Notes: generated from the letters alone by a model not told the origin. DNA of 64,000 nucleotides from JAEEJA01 sp036343175 (GCA_036343175.1 JAZASR010000002.1:62001-126000); one strand, 5' to 3'; counted from the stretch's first letter, positions 23,669-33,385 are shown. A program made the numbers and translations.

Positions 23669-24649
23669 TTACTCTTCCTCCCTTATAACCTGGGTCACTC
23701 TGACTGCATATGAATTGGAATTGGTTCCGGGCAGTCCTTCGAACTTACGCAGATTTCCAACGTATACGTTAAGCTCATCATCGACCTTGGTATCAAGTTT
23801 TATTACATCTCCTGGCATGATATTCATAAAGTCATTTACGGATATCGTACTGTGTCCAAGCACAGCCCTGACAGGAATCCTGGCTTTTTCAATGAGTCCC
23901 TCGATCGCCTCGGTATAGGACTCTGTATCTTTCTCCTTCATAGAAGAATACCAGTATTTGGTATTCAGCTTATCAATGACCGGCTCTACAGAAGAGTAAG
24001 GAATGCAGACATTCATGAGTCCCTCTGTATCACCTATCTTGATATTCATTGTAACTATGGCAGTCATCTCACTTGGTGATATAAACTGCGCAAATTGCGA
24101 ATTGGTCTCTATTCTCTCCAGACTTGGATTGATAGCTACGACACTCTCCCACGGAGATACCAGCAGATTGACACATACCTCCATGATCCTCTCTATAATG
24201 ATAAGCTCGATCTCCGTGAAATCACGGGCCTTATCCAAGGGGTCTCCTCCCCCTCCAAGCATCCTGTCAACTATGGCAAAGCCAAGATTGGTCGCAAGCT
24301 CGAGAATAATATTTCCTTCAAGAGGGCTGAAGTTGACCACACCAAGGAGTACAGGATTGGAAAGCGCATTGGAAAATTCCGAATACGTATTTGCCTCGGC
24401 ATTCATGACCTCTACCTGTACAGTCTTTCTTAAATATGCCGGAAGATTCGTAGAGAGTATTCTTCCATAATTTTCAAAAATAATCTCTAAGGTTCTTAAG
24501 TGATCCTTGGAAAACTTGGAAGGCCTTGCAAAGTCATAGACCTTGACCTGCTTTTCATCCTCATCAGCAACATCATCAGGTGTAAACTCACCATTGTTAA
24601 GAGCACTCAGGAGATTATCGATCTCTTTCTGGGATAAAACGTCACCCAT
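23669..24649 (-). CDS. fliM: Flagellar motor switch protein FliM
   Basis: A 326-residue C-ring protein. The CheY-binding motif LSQKEIDNLL lies at residues 5-14. A CheC-like middle domain with LGGGGDPL follows, and the C-terminal domain is FliN-like. FliM sits between FliG and FliY in the rotor and receives CheY-P. ATG follows GGAG by 7 nt. Confidence 0.97.
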   Translation of the reverse strand: MGDVLSQKEIDNLLSALNNGEFTPDDVADEDEKQVKVYDFARPSKFSKDHLRTLEIIFENYGRILSTNLPAYLRKTVQVEVMNAEANTYSEFSNALSNPVLLGVVNFSPLEGNIILELATNLGFAIVDRMLGGGGDPLDKARDFTEIELIIIERIMEVCVNLLVSPWESVVAINPSLERIETNSQFAQFISPSEMTAIVTMNIKIGDTEGLMNVCIPYSSVEPVIDKLNTKYWYSSMKEKDTESYTEAIEGLIEKARIPVRAVLGHSTISVNDFMNIMPGDVIKLDTKVDDELNVYVGNLRKFEGLPGTNSNSYAVRVTQVIREEE

Positions 24650-24673
24650 TATATCTCTCCGTTCTGATAAGTT

Positions 24674-25180
24674 TTATGAATACATAAAGTTCATCAATAC
24701 TACGTCAACAACTACAGTCGATCCCAGATAATTATTGATCTGGGTAATTGCGTCCTGCTTGATCTTATCCTCCGATATATCATCAACTGAATATGACTGG
24801 ATAATAGAACGTACTATATCTGTTATCTTGGACTGATTATTGGTTATGAGGGTATTCATCTCTTCATAATCCTCTGACTTTGAGTTAAGAGCGAGAGTAT
24901 ATCCATCAAGCATGGCATAATGAGACTTGCCATCCGCACTTTGCTTAAGGTTCAGAGTCTGAGTAGCTTCGAACTGATTATCAACATTTTTTACATCCTG
25001 AAGCTTGTAGCTTGAATTACGCTTCTCATCGAGTTCCAGATTAAGCACAGATGCGACCTGGGTAATAAGATTATTGGTCTTCTGGAACGTAGGCATCATA
25101 ACGAAGAACATTACTGCGGTAAGGATAACGTTTACCATAGTAAGAGCCATTATGATAACTGTAAAAATGTTTTTCTTCAT
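24674..25180 (-). CDS. fliL: Flagellar basal body-associated protein FliL
   Basis: A 168-residue protein with a single N-terminal membrane helix (VIIMALTMVNVILTAVMFFVMM) and an outer domain. It ends with the FliL-type pattern IRSIIQSYSVDDI, then QINNYLGSTVVVDVVLMNFMYS. FliL surrounds or stabilises stator units. motA and motB are not in this window. It lies between flbD and fliM. Confidence 0.93.
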   Translation of the reverse strand: MKKNIFTVIIMALTMVNVILTAVMFFVMMPTFQKTNNLITQVASVLNLELDEKRNSSYKLQDVKNVDNQFEATQTLNLKQSADGKSHYAMLDGYTLALNSKSEDYEEMNTLITNNQSKITDIVRSIIQSYSVDDISEDKIKQDAITQINNYLGSTVVVDVVLMNFMYS

Positions 25181-25209
25181 TTTCTGTTCTCCCCATTCAT
25201 AAATGATTA

Positions 25210-25404
25210 TTAGCGTGGATTTCGTCCAAATATATTGCGGTTGTAATCACTGACAAGCTTTACTATATCATCACGGGACTCACGTACAACGATCTTCCTG
25301 CCTGTAGTAAGCGAAATAACAGTATCCGGTATCTCTTCTACCGTCTCTATGAGAGAGGCATTGACTGTAATGCTTGTACCGTTGAGCTTTGTAACGCTTA
25401 TCAT
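25210..25404 (-). CDS. flbD: FlbD-family small flagellar protein
   Basis: A 64-residue cytosolic protein starting MISVTKLNGTSITVNASLIETVEEIPDTV, the pattern of Firmicute FlbD/SwrD proteins. SwrD of Bacillus increases motor torque, so a role in stator function is possible. It is the first gene after the flgE terminator and has GAGGTGG before ATG and a promoter candidate at 25443-25471. Confidence 0.92.
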   Translation of the reverse strand: MISVTKLNGTSITVNASLIETVEEIPDTVISLTTGRKIVVRESRDDIVKLVSDYNRNIFGRNPR

Positions 25405-25442
25405 ACTTCCACCTCAACATATGTCAGAATTCAACAAGCTTT

Positions 25443-25471
25443 ATTTTAACGCAAAATAAAAAATATTACAA
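25443..25471 (-). promoter_or_regulatory. Promoter candidate for the flbD-fliL-fliM-fliY block
   Basis: Minus-strand TTGTAA (25466-25471) and TAAAAT (25443-25448), 17 nt apart, about 40 nt before flbD and after the flgE terminator. Confidence 0.5.
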
Positions 25472-25559
25472 TGATAAAAAGGAAAAGACTAAAGAAATGA
25501 TCGAATTTAAAAGTCTGTTTTATGTTTTATTAAAGCAAATGTAAGCTAAAGCCAAAAAA

Positions 25560-25587
25560 CAGGGAAAGGAGATGTCTCCTTTCCCTG
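25560..25587 (-). terminator. Strong terminator after flgE
   Basis: A perfect 13-bp stem (arms 25560-25572 and 25575-25587) with a two-base centre, followed by six Ts on the minus strand. It would end transcripts coming from flgB-flgE inside the cluster. Confidence 0.9.
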
Positions 25588-25630
25588 ACGAATACATTCA
25601 TTTACTTAATTTTAATAAAGAATTTAGTTA

Positions 25631-27178
25631 TCATCTCTTAAGATTTACAAGCTCCTCAAGCATTGAATCAGATGTTGTTATGATCCTTGAGTTAGCCTGG
25701 AAGCCTCTCTGCGTAGTGATCATCTGAGTGAACTCATTTGCAAGGTCAACGTTTGACATCTCAAGAGCTCCGACCGTAAGCTTTCCGCCTGTGTTCTTGA
25801 TATCATCGCCGACACCATCGAATTCACCCGAGTTCTTTGTCTCAGCAAAGAGTGAATCACCAACTGCTTCAAGACCCGACGGATTAGCAAATGAAGCAAA
25901 AGCCATCTGACCTAAAAGTTTCTTATCGCCATTTGTGTATGTTCCGAAGATCTTTCCTGCATCATCGATAGCTATACCTGACATGGAGCCCTTTGTATTG
26001 CCCGCTCCCTTACCTTCCTTAGTACCCTTCTGATATGTAAGAGCAGAAGTACCGCCGTTGGCATACTGGGTAAGGCTCTCGAGATTTACCTCAATACCGC
26101 CGTTATCGTTGGCCTGATCATATTGCTTGAATGTAGAGTTGGCGCCTGTATGCTGATCATTGAGCTGTACTATAGAGAAGTTAACGCTCTTACCCTTATA
26201 TGTTGAATTGGATCTGTCATTATCCACATTAGCAAACTGACCGGTTGAGGAATTGAACTTTACAGGTACCTGAAGACCGTTATCAAGTGTAAATTCACCG
26301 GTAGTCTCATTTACATCACCATCTACACCCTTGGCAGTACCATCATGGCCAAATGTAATGGTTGCGCCTGATTGAGCATATGTTGTCTTGCCTGTATCCG
26401 GATCTGTAGTCTTCTTTACAAATATTGAATTGCCTTCTGAATCAAGTACGTCTGTAATACGAAGTGTATAATTGACTGTCTCCTGATTAGGCTGTTCTTC
26501 ATCCTTTGTAAGAGCCATCTTCGTAGTATAGAGGTTGCCGAGATTATCATACAGAGAATATATCATAACGGCGCCGCCTGTAATGTTGCCGTTAGTATCT
26601 TTTGTAGGAGTAAGATCCTTGTCGTCAGGATCCACATTTCCTGAAAGTGTTACATCTGTCGTAGCTGTAGGCTCGGCTGTCATCTTATCAGGAGTCATGA
26701 CCTTAAGATCCTTGACTGAATCCTTCTGAACCTCACCGGTCTTGGAGTCTGCAAGCCAGCCCTGTACAAGTGTGCCATTTGTAGTACACATAAGGTTTCC
26801 TGCAGCATCCACATTAAGAGCACCTGACTTTGTAAAATATGTGGAATCACCGCTCTTAACTACCAAAAATGCTGAACCCGAGATAGCTACGTCGAGAGCG
26901 CGGTTTGTAGTGGAAGTACCACCCTGATCTGTAATATTTGTTGTAATGGCTGCGACATTTGCGCCAAGACCGATCTGCTTTGCATTGGTACCTGCGGAAT
27001 TTGTAGCATCATCAGCGCCTGTTGCGCCTGAAAGTGTCTGATAGAACTGGTCTGAGAAGTTTGTTGAACTTGACTTGAATCCTACTGTGTTAACATTGGC
27101 GATGTTGTTACCAATAACATCCATCTTGGTCTGGTGTGTCTTAAGACCTGAAACACCAGAAAAAAGTGATCTCATCAT
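25631..27178 (-). CDS. flgE: Flagellar hook protein FlgE
   Basis: A 515-residue hook subunit. The N-terminal SLFSGVSGLKTHQTKMDVIGNNIANVNT and C-terminal NVDLANEFTQMITTQRGFQANSR are the coiled rod/hook motifs that pack in the hook core; the outer middle region is Gly/Thr/Asp-rich. It is exported by the flagellar apparatus without a cleaved signal. GAGGAAA precedes ATG. It is longer than the Salmonella protein (about 400 residues), as often in Clostridia. Confidence 0.97.
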   Translation of the reverse strand: MMRSLFSGVSGLKTHQTKMDVIGNNIANVNTVGFKSSSTNFSDQFYQTLSGATGADDATNSAGTNAKQIGLGANVAAITTNITDQGGTSTTNRALDVAISGSAFLVVKSGDSTYFTKSGALNVDAAGNLMCTTNGTLVQGWLADSKTGEVQKDSVKDLKVMTPDKMTAEPTATTDVTLSGNVDPDDKDLTPTKDTNGNITGGAVMIYSLYDNLGNLYTTKMALTKDEEQPNQETVNYTLRITDVLDSEGNSIFVKKTTDPDTGKTTYAQSGATITFGHDGTAKGVDGDVNETTGEFTLDNGLQVPVKFNSSTGQFANVDNDRSNSTYKGKSVNFSIVQLNDQHTGANSTFKQYDQANDNGGIEVNLESLTQYANGGTSALTYQKGTKEGKGAGNTKGSMSGIAIDDAGKIFGTYTNGDKKLLGQMAFASFANPSGLEAVGDSLFAETKNSGEFDGVGDDIKNTGGKLTVGALEMSNVDLANEFTQMITTQRGFQANSRIITTSDSMLEELVNLKR

Positions 27179-27238
27179 AATTGCATTTCCTCCTGATTAT
27201 CTGCAGGAGAATCAAGAACAAAATCAAATGAATAAATC

Positions 27239-27319
27239 GATGATCTTTTTTTAAGATAGTCTTTTGATCAGATCAAAAAGAAAGATCATCAAGGTTCCTT
27301 CTGTCAGTCGGGAACCTTT
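27239..27319. promoter_or_regulatory. Nested hairpins upstream of flgE
   Basis: Arms GATGATCTTT (27239-27248) and AAAGATCATC (27281-27290) enclose a second inverted repeat (27261-27280). A further stem AAGGTTCC/GGGAACCTT (27291-27318) follows. No T-run follows on the minus strand, so these are leader structures rather than terminators. They lie in the 247-bp gap before flgE. Confidence 0.5.
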
Positions 27320-27425
27320 ATCTGCCTCCTTAAAAAGGGCCGGCTTATTTGACTGATATCTTAATTCTTCCTTATGCATTCAATAAATATTAATAACTGC
27401 TCTGCTTTAAAATCATTCAAAGCCT

Positions 27426-27821
27426 TCAGCCGATCACTGCCCCGTCTATGTTCGTAAATACCTGATCTTTAAGATCTGAATCATTGACAGCGGTAATGAC
27501 TGTGTTATTCCTGACATTCACTATAAAAGCCATGTTATCGACCATTATAAGAGATTCCCTGATGCCTTTATTGCGGGCCTTGTCAGTGCCTTCAGAAAGC
27601 CTTGCCTTCTGACTCTCGGAAAGGTTCATGTTCCTCTGATCCATCCTCTCAGATGCATGCCTGGAGAACCTGAGTTCCGTCCTTCCGGCCTCTCTGAAGA
27701 TATCCTCAAATGAACCTGTACCGGGATTTTTTAATGTCTCTTTCTGGTTATTCACACTCGGCGTGGCTTTTACAGGATCCAGGACGGCTCTTGCGCCTAC
27801 TCTTTCACCATTTAGGATCAT
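27426..27821 (-). CDS. Flagellar operon protein of the flg_new type
   Basis: About 131 residues. I chose ATG at 27821 (MILNGERVG) because AAGGAG lies 8 nt upstream; an ATG eight codons earlier has no ribosome site. The segment FSRHASERMDQRNMNLSESQ and the ending VVNVRNNTVITAVNDSDLKDQVFTNIDGAV type identify the TIGR02530-like family found between flgD and flgE in Firmicutes. Its exact role is not known; hook assembly is likely from position. Confidence 0.88.
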   Translation of the reverse strand: MILNGERVGARAVLDPVKATPSVNNQKETLKNPGTGSFEDIFREAGRTELRFSRHASERMDQRNMNLSESQKARLSEGTDKARNKGIRESLIMVDNMAFIVNVRNNTVITAVNDSDLKDQVFTNIDGAVIG

Positions 27822-27918
27822 ATCCACCACTCCTTGAAATGTCATACATTTGTAAAGCTGCTCGTAAATTCACACTTCAGGGCCTGATATCAGCTCTTAG
27901 ATCAGATATCAGTCCTCA

Positions 27919-28674
27919 TCAGTCCGAACTGCCGGTTACGATAAGCTTTAACTTATCACTTACAATTGTATTATCGGCATCATCGAATGAAAGTTTAACA
28001 TCATAAATGCCATTTTTTAATGAGGCAAGAGCCGATCCGTTGATTATAAGTTTATCCCTGTTAAGATCGACTAAAGAAGCATCTATCGGAGTCTCAGCAT
28101 TTGTATTCTTATCTGTTACAGATACTTTTACATTCTTTGCCTTAAAGTCTCCCGTACCCATTGTAAATCCCGGTATCACAAGTGCCTCCGGATCAGATGA
28201 TACGAACCTGAACTCCTGTTCATTTTCTACGCCGGGACCATACTTGGAAACCATATACGCAGTACCCATTACCTGACCGACCTCATCGAAATCATAGTTA
28301 TTGCCGTTAACAGTAACCTTAAGCTTTCCATCCTGCTTAACAACAGATGAGATCTTACCTTCGACAGTATTATTTGTGCCATCCTCATCTTCATGATTGA
28401 TGGATACGTACTTTCCGATTAGAGCATAAGCACTTGAATCTGAAACCGAACTGCTTACGTTCTGCATCTGTTCAAGTTCGGAGAACTGAGCCAGCTGGGC
28501 CACATACTCTGTATTGTCCTGAGGGGAAAGAGGATCCTGATATTGCATCTGTGTTACAAGAAGCTTTAAAAAATCATCCTTGCCAAGCTTTGATGAGGCT
28601 GTATCCTTTTTCTTTGCTCCTGAAGACTCTTCTATTTGAACTTTGCCGTCTACGACATTTGCTATTCCTGCCAT
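27919..28674 (-). CDS. flgD: Flagellar hook cap protein FlgD
   Basis: A 251-residue hook scaffolding protein. The conserved N-terminal part is LGKDDFLKLLVTQMQYQDPLSPQDNTEYVAQLAQFS (first 20 residues of it are most typical), followed by Ig-like domains. FlgD caps the growing hook and is removed when the hook is complete. GGAGG precedes ATG. It lies between fliK and flg_new. Confidence 0.95.
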   Translation of the reverse strand: MAGIANVVDGKVQIEESSGAKKKDTASSKLGKDDFLKLLVTQMQYQDPLSPQDNTEYVAQLAQFSELEQMQNVSSSVSDSSAYALIGKYVSINHEDEDGTNNTVEGKISSVVKQDGKLKVTVNGNNYDFDEVGQVMGTAYMVSKYGPGVENEQEFRFVSSDPEALVIPGFTMGTGDFKAKNVKVSVTDKNTNAETPIDASLVDLNRDKLIINGSALASLKNGIYDVKLSFDDADNTIVSDKLKLIVTGSSD

Positions 28675-28701
28675 ATTTATCCCTCCGAAAAGATCTTAAA
28701 A

Positions 28702-30510
28702 TCATGCTATATAATCCACGCTGCCGCCAAGGTCATTGATCTTAGGCTGAGTGCTGCCGCCTGTCGGGTCAGCTGCATTATCTTCAATACCTGCATCTTC
28801 CCTGAAGCGGTATCTTCTTTCACGGCCATCACCCTGATCAGAATTCATATTCTGACCGCTGCTGTTCTGGTCTGTGAAGCTCATATTGGAGACTGTTACC
28901 TCAATATCCGTTACCTGAATATTCTTTTCATCAAATGTCTGCTGAAGCCTTATCATCTGGCTCTCCAATGCATCCTTGGCAGCCTGGTTCTCAACTGTGA
29001 ATTGAGCTGTCATGACGCCGTTCCTGGAAGTAAGATGAAGAAGTACATGCCCAAGCCTCTCAGGGTTGAGCTGCATCTGCATAGAAGTCATGCTGTCGGA
29101 AAGATGAAGCCTGATATCGCCTGTTACCTGATTCACTATAGATATCATCTCTCTGATATTTGAAGAACGTACCTCTTTAGTCTCCATTACAGATCTGAAG
29201 ATATTGTCTGTTACTGTTCCATTATTCCGGGCATTGGCGAATATTCCTTCCGGATTCAGCTGCTCCTGAGCATTGGTATCCTTGGGAGCATTTCCCTGAC
29301 CCTGCTGCTGTAAGAAACCGCTTCCTGCTGAATTACTGCCGCCTTTACCGGACTGATCAGCATTTGTGAGGATCTCCTGCACTGAACTTTCTGAAGCATC
29401 AAGCGGATCAGCTGCAGACAGTGCATTCTGAGCCTGACCCTTTAATGTTCTTTCATCCCTGACAGTTACGGAAACAGCCTTAAGCGGCTCTGTATCTTTA
29501 GCCCCGCCTGAAGCCTGCTTAAGATCATCAGTCCTGCCATTCACGATATCATCAGCGTCAGAATGAACTCCGCCCTGTTCATCTGAAGCTTTCACAGCAT
29601 CCTGGATAACCTCTTCTGAATTATTGTTATCAGCTGCCATAAGAGCATTATTAGTATCTTCAGCCGGACTGTTCTGATTGCCTGTAAGGCCATCATTTTC
29701 TGCGATCACGCCTGCATCAGCTGCAATAATATCTGAAATCGACTGCTCTAACACCATGAATTCATTATGTACATTTTCATCGGTAATGAATGAAGAAATA
29801 TCAAGAGAAGTATCTGCCTTCATCATGAGTGCCTTAAGATTGTCAGGCACTATCAGATCAGTAAGCTTGAGATTCAGCTGATTGAGAAGATCTTCAAGCT
29901 GTTCAGGATCTATACTCAGTACCTCGCAGATAGTCTCCTTAAGCTCTTCGAGAGACTTGTCGGTAATCGTGCCGTTTGAAGGCTCGGCAACCGAGGCAGC
30001 ATTATTAACTGCCTTAAGACCGTCATCATCTGATCTGTCAGCCCGTCCGGTCTTCTTAATGTCCCTTGTGTTATCAGGGTCTGAAGCTTTACGAAGAGCT
30101 TTGCTCTTATCAGCATTATCTGCCTTATTCTCAGATTTTTTTGTTCTTTTATCAGCTGAGCTTACTTTATCTGAGCTGTCAGCAGAAGCAGATCTTAAGA
30201 CCTGCCCCGCTTTTGTATCTGCCTGTAAATTTACATTTGAACTTTTAACTGAATCGTCAGAAGAAAACTTCCTGCTGTAGTCATCAGCACCGGATGTCCT
30301 TACCTGCGGTGTCTTTGCTGCGATATCTGAAAGGCTCGTATCCTTTTCTGCCCTGCTGCCGCTGCCAGCCATGACAGAACCCTGCATAGCCAGATTGCTT
30401 AATGACAGCACAGCATTGAAGACATCTTTCTGATTCTCTTCTGCCCTGTTCTTAACAGCCTTCATACCTGAAGAACCATTAAGTCCATCATTTATTTTTG
30501 TTATATTCAT
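28702..30510 (-). CDS. fliK: Flagellar hook-length control protein FliK
   Basis: A 602-residue exported ruler protein. Residues 1-430 are polar, Asp/Ser/Lys-rich and poorly conserved. The C-terminal domain (about 450-550) carries the FliK pattern RLHLSDSMTSMQMQLNPERLG, then VENQAAKDALESQM. FliK measures hook length and signals to FlhB. It is longer than the Salmonella protein (about 405 residues), and the hook length would be expected to track with the long linker. GAGGAG precedes ATG. Confidence 0.93.
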   Translation of the reverse strand: MNITKINDGLNGSSGMKAVKNRAEENQKDVFNAVLSLSNLAMQGSVMAGSGSRAEKDTSLSDIAAKTPQVRTSGADDYSRKFSSDDSVKSSNVNLQADTKAGQVLRSASADSSDKVSSADKRTKKSENKADNADKSKALRKASDPDNTRDIKKTGRADRSDDDGLKAVNNAASVAEPSNGTITDKSLEELKETICEVLSIDPEQLEDLLNQLNLKLTDLIVPDNLKALMMKADTSLDISSFITDENVHNEFMVLEQSISDIIAADAGVIAENDGLTGNQNSPAEDTNNALMAADNNNSEEVIQDAVKASDEQGGVHSDADDIVNGRTDDLKQASGGAKDTEPLKAVSVTVRDERTLKGQAQNALSAADPLDASESSVQEILTNADQSGKGGSNSAGSGFLQQQGQGNAPKDTNAQEQLNPEGIFANARNNGTVTDNIFRSVMETKEVRSSNIREMISIVNQVTGDIRLHLSDSMTSMQMQLNPERLGHVLLHLTSRNGVMTAQFTVENQAAKDALESQMIRLQQTFDEKNIQVTDIEVTVSNMSFTDQNSSGQNMNSDQGDGRERRYRFREDAGIEDNAADPTGGSTQPKINDLGGSVDYIA

Positions 30511-30556
30511 ATATACTCCTCATATCTGTGAGGAAATGGATCACATTAATTAATAT

Positions 30557-31309
30557 TCAGCCTGCCGAAAGTGATATCTTTTTCGTGATCTGGGCCGCAT
30601 ATGTCGGATCCATCTCATTCAAAATTGCCGCAGCCTTTGATTCTGACATACTCTCAAGTATCTGGCTTACAAGAGTCAGATCTTCATTCATTTCTGAAAG
30701 CGCTGCAGCTGCTTTGCCTGCATCCATAGCCGCATAATAAGAGCCAAGCTGCTTGACCTTCTCACTTGCCTGAAGTCTTGCGATGACCTGTTTATAGATC
30801 TTCTCCGCATTTTCAGGGTCTATCTCCTCATAATACTTCCTGTATTCAGAGATAGAAGGCGCCTTGCTGTTGAATACAACATTCTTGTCGAAGTCAGCAA
30901 CACGCTTATTGAAGTCATCCTGGCTGTCTTTATACTTCTGAAGCTCTTTGACCTTGTTCTCAAGCTGTTTTATGTAGTCTGAGTCAGCTGTCGTTGAAGA
31001 ATTCTTCGAGGCAAGCTCCGCCTCGAGTTCCTTGATCTTAGCATTAGCCGACTTAAGGTCAGTATATTCATATGAACTGTTGTCAGAGGAATCATCCTTC
31101 ACGTCCGGCAGTATCCGGTTAACGACCGGCACGTCTTTAAGTACCGGATACAGGACATGGCTTCCAAGTCCTCCGACATCGAGCTTTATAAGTACACAGA
31201 ATACGGCGAGCCATATCAGTATTATAACAAGTGCTATAAGAAAAGAAACGATCCTGCTTCCTTTACTCTCGCCTTCTGGCTCAATCTTTTTATCGTCTTT
31301 TTTCGCCAT
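30557..31309 (-). CDS. MotE/YlxF-like flagellar protein with MgtE_N-like domain
   Basis: A 250-residue protein with one membrane helix (SFLIALVIILIWLAVFCVLI, about 26-46), then a coiled coil (about 100-145) and a C-terminal MgtE_N-like segment (MSESKAAAILNEMDPTYAAQITKKI). This is the layout of YlxF/MotE proteins coded beside fliJ. MotE proteins act as chaperones or links for the stator or export parts. GGAGG precedes ATG. Confidence 0.85.
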   Translation of the reverse strand: MAKKDDKKIEPEGESKGSRIVSFLIALVIILIWLAVFCVLIKLDVGGLGSHVLYPVLKDVPVVNRILPDVKDDSSDNSSYEYTDLKSANAKIKELEAELASKNSSTTADSDYIKQLENKVKELQKYKDSQDDFNKRVADFDKNVVFNSKAPSISEYRKYYEEIDPENAEKIYKQVIARLQASEKVKQLGSYYAAMDAGKAAAALSEMNEDLTLVSQILESMSESKAAAILNEMDPTYAAQITKKISLSAG

Positions 31310-31464
31310 TTTATTTAGTCCTCCAAAAAAAACACGTGATCAATCTTCCAAATTATACAATAATGATAATTTTCTGACAATATTTAAGCCGACAGGAAAC
31401 GCTGATATGTTTATCTGTTTATTCATTTAATTTAAGAAGTACCGTGCTTTTAGCTCAATAATCC

Positions 31465-31905
31465 TTAAGTACGGCCATGCCTGAAGCTTACCAGCTCATC
31501 GATCTCCTTCTGCTCTTCTCTGGAGATCTCTTTTTTAAACTCTTCAAAAGCTTTCTCTTTCAGCTTTTCATATGTCTTTCTTTCCTTCATAGCCTCATCA
31601 AGCTTTGCACGAGCTGCATCAGTACGTCTCCTCTGGGCATCACGCGCCTCTGTCTGCTCCTGAACCTTTAACTTCATGACATCCAGGCCATGTTGTTTTT
31701 CTTCTATATCCAGGACATCGATATTTCCGGTAAGTGCATTTTTAAGTAATGCTTCTGATCCATCTTTTCTTGCAATGACAGCTAAGAGCTTCTCTTCTTC
31801 CTCATTGAGCTTTATCTGCTCCATGCCGTACTCGGCCTTGGCCTGATCCTCAAGACGTATCTTGATATTGAGCAGGTTATTCAGCCTGAACTTAAATCTA
31901 GCCAT
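31465..31905 (-). CDS. fliJ: Flagellar export protein FliJ
   Basis: A 146-residue, charged, fully alpha-helical coiled-coil protein starting MARFKFRLNNLLNIKIRLEDQ. FliJ is the central stalk of the export ATPase and passes export chaperones to FlhA. It follows fliI by 53 bp, the usual order. Confidence 0.93.
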   Translation of the reverse strand: MARFKFRLNNLLNIKIRLEDQAKAEYGMEQIKLNEEEEKLLAVIARKDGSEALLKNALTGNIDVLDIEEKQHGLDVMKLKVQEQTEARDAQRRRTDAARAKLDEAMKERKTYEKLKEKAFEEFKKEISREEQKEIDELVSFRHGRT

Positions 31906-31958
31906 AATTTCTCACTTTCCTGATAAATGCATGCCGGCCCGCATATGTGAAAAGTAAA

Positions 31959-33266
31959 TTATGCAAAAATCTCCTGCAGTTTACTTACTGTATCCTCAAA
32001 GGAGACCTTCTCCATGGTATCCTGGGTCAGGAAATCATTGACCGCGTCGATCTTGGAGATTGCATAGTCAATATTTTTATTGGATCCGCTCTTATAGGCA
32101 CCGATATTTATGAGGTCCGCTGCACCATTGTATGTCGTCAGGACGTTGCGGAGCTGACCGGCAGCTGCCTTGTGCTCCTTTGCGGCGATCGATGACATGC
32201 ACCTGGAAATGCTTGCCATTATATCAACAGCCGGATAATGGTTCTCATGAGCCAGCTGACGGCTTAGCACTATATGGCCGTCCAGAATCGAACGCGCTGT
32301 ATCTGCTATGGGTTCATTGAAATCATCACCATCTACAAGTACAGTATAAAGACCTGTTATGGAACCCTTATCATTCTTTCCCGCCCTTTCAAGAAGCTGA
32401 GGCATCTCAGCATAAACACTCGGCGGATATCCGCGGGATACCGGCGGCTCACCGGATGCAAGTCCTATCTCACGCTGTGCCATTGAGAATCGGGTAAGGG
32501 AATCCATCATCAGAAGAACATCCTTTCCCTCATCTCTGAAAAACTCGGCAATAGCCGTAGCAGTCTTCGCAGCCATCTTTCTAATAAGGGCGGGCTTGTC
32601 AGAAGTAGCGACCACGACTACAGATCTTTTCATGCCCTCCGGGCCTAAGTCACGCTCTATGAATTCGCGGACCTCACGGCCTCGCTCGCCAATAAGGGCG
32701 ATCACATTGATATCTGCCTTTGTATTTCTTGCGAACATACCCATAAGTGTTGACTTTCCAACACCGGAGCCGGCAAATATCCCGATTCTCTGTCCCTTGC
32801 CTACAGTTATAAGGCCATCTACAGCCTTTACACCAAGCGGAAGGACTTCATCAATAATAGCTCTCTTTAATGGGTCAGGCGGCGCAGCTTCAACAGAATA
32901 TCCCTTGCTTGCTATGAGTCCGCCATCATCCATAGGGATGCCCAGACCATCTACGACACGGCCGAGCAGACTGTCTGAAACGCCGACAGATAGAGGTGCT
33001 CCGGTATTCTCAACTCTTGAACCGAGGCCGATCCCCGTAGTTACGTCATAAGGCATAAGAAGCACCCTGTCATCCTTAAAACCGACTACGTTGGCATTGA
33101 TGACGGTCTTCGAATCAGCCGTTATGATATGACAGAGATCATTGAGCTTTGCCTCCGGTCCTATTGACTCTATGGTAAGTCCGACGACCTTGGCAACTTT
33201 TCCAAGCTTCTTCTCAAAGTCATCATCAAGAAGGATCCTGTATTTGTCGAAATTAATACCCTTCAT
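31959..33266 (-). CDS. fliI: Flagellum-specific ATP synthase FliI
   Basis: A 435-residue export ATPase related to F1-beta. It has Walker A GIFAGSGVGKSTLMG, Walker B VLLMMDSLTRF, and the family segment GEPPVSRGYPPSVYAEMP. Together with FliH and FliJ it energises export. ATG at 33266 (MKGINFDKY) is preferred because GGAG lies 7 nt upstream; the frame is open for 12 more codons. A terminator hairpin separates it from fliH. Confidence 0.97.
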   Translation of the reverse strand: MKGINFDKYRILLDDDFEKKLGKVAKVVGLTIESIGPEAKLNDLCHIITADSKTVINANVVGFKDDRVLLMPYDVTTGIGLGSRVENTGAPLSVGVSDSLLGRVVDGLGIPMDDGGLIASKGYSVEAAPPDPLKRAIIDEVLPLGVKAVDGLITVGKGQRIGIFAGSGVGKSTLMGMFARNTKADINVIALIGERGREVREFIERDLGPEGMKRSVVVVATSDKPALIRKMAAKTATAIAEFFRDEGKDVLLMMDSLTRFSMAQREIGLASGEPPVSRGYPPSVYAEMPQLLERAGKNDKGSITGLYTVLVDGDDFNEPIADTARSILDGHIVLSRQLAHENHYPAVDIMASISRCMSSIAAKEHKAAAGQLRNVLTTYNGAADLINIGAYKSGSNKNIDYAISKIDAVNDFLTQDTMEKVSFEDTVSKLQEIFA

Positions 33267-33356
33267 AATTCCACTCCATCCTTGAAAATTTCCGATATCC
33301 ACAGATCTAAGATCAGCTATCCTGCTTTTTCATCACTATCATCACCTGCTGCCTAT

Positions 33357-33385
33357 AAAAAAAGCTGCCTTGGATAAAGCAGCTA
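33357..33385 (-). terminator. Terminator hairpin between fliH and fliI
   Basis: Stem AGCTGC/GCAGCT with a 10-nt loop, followed by seven Ts on the minus strand. It lies inside the flagellar cluster, after fliH. Confidence 0.7.
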
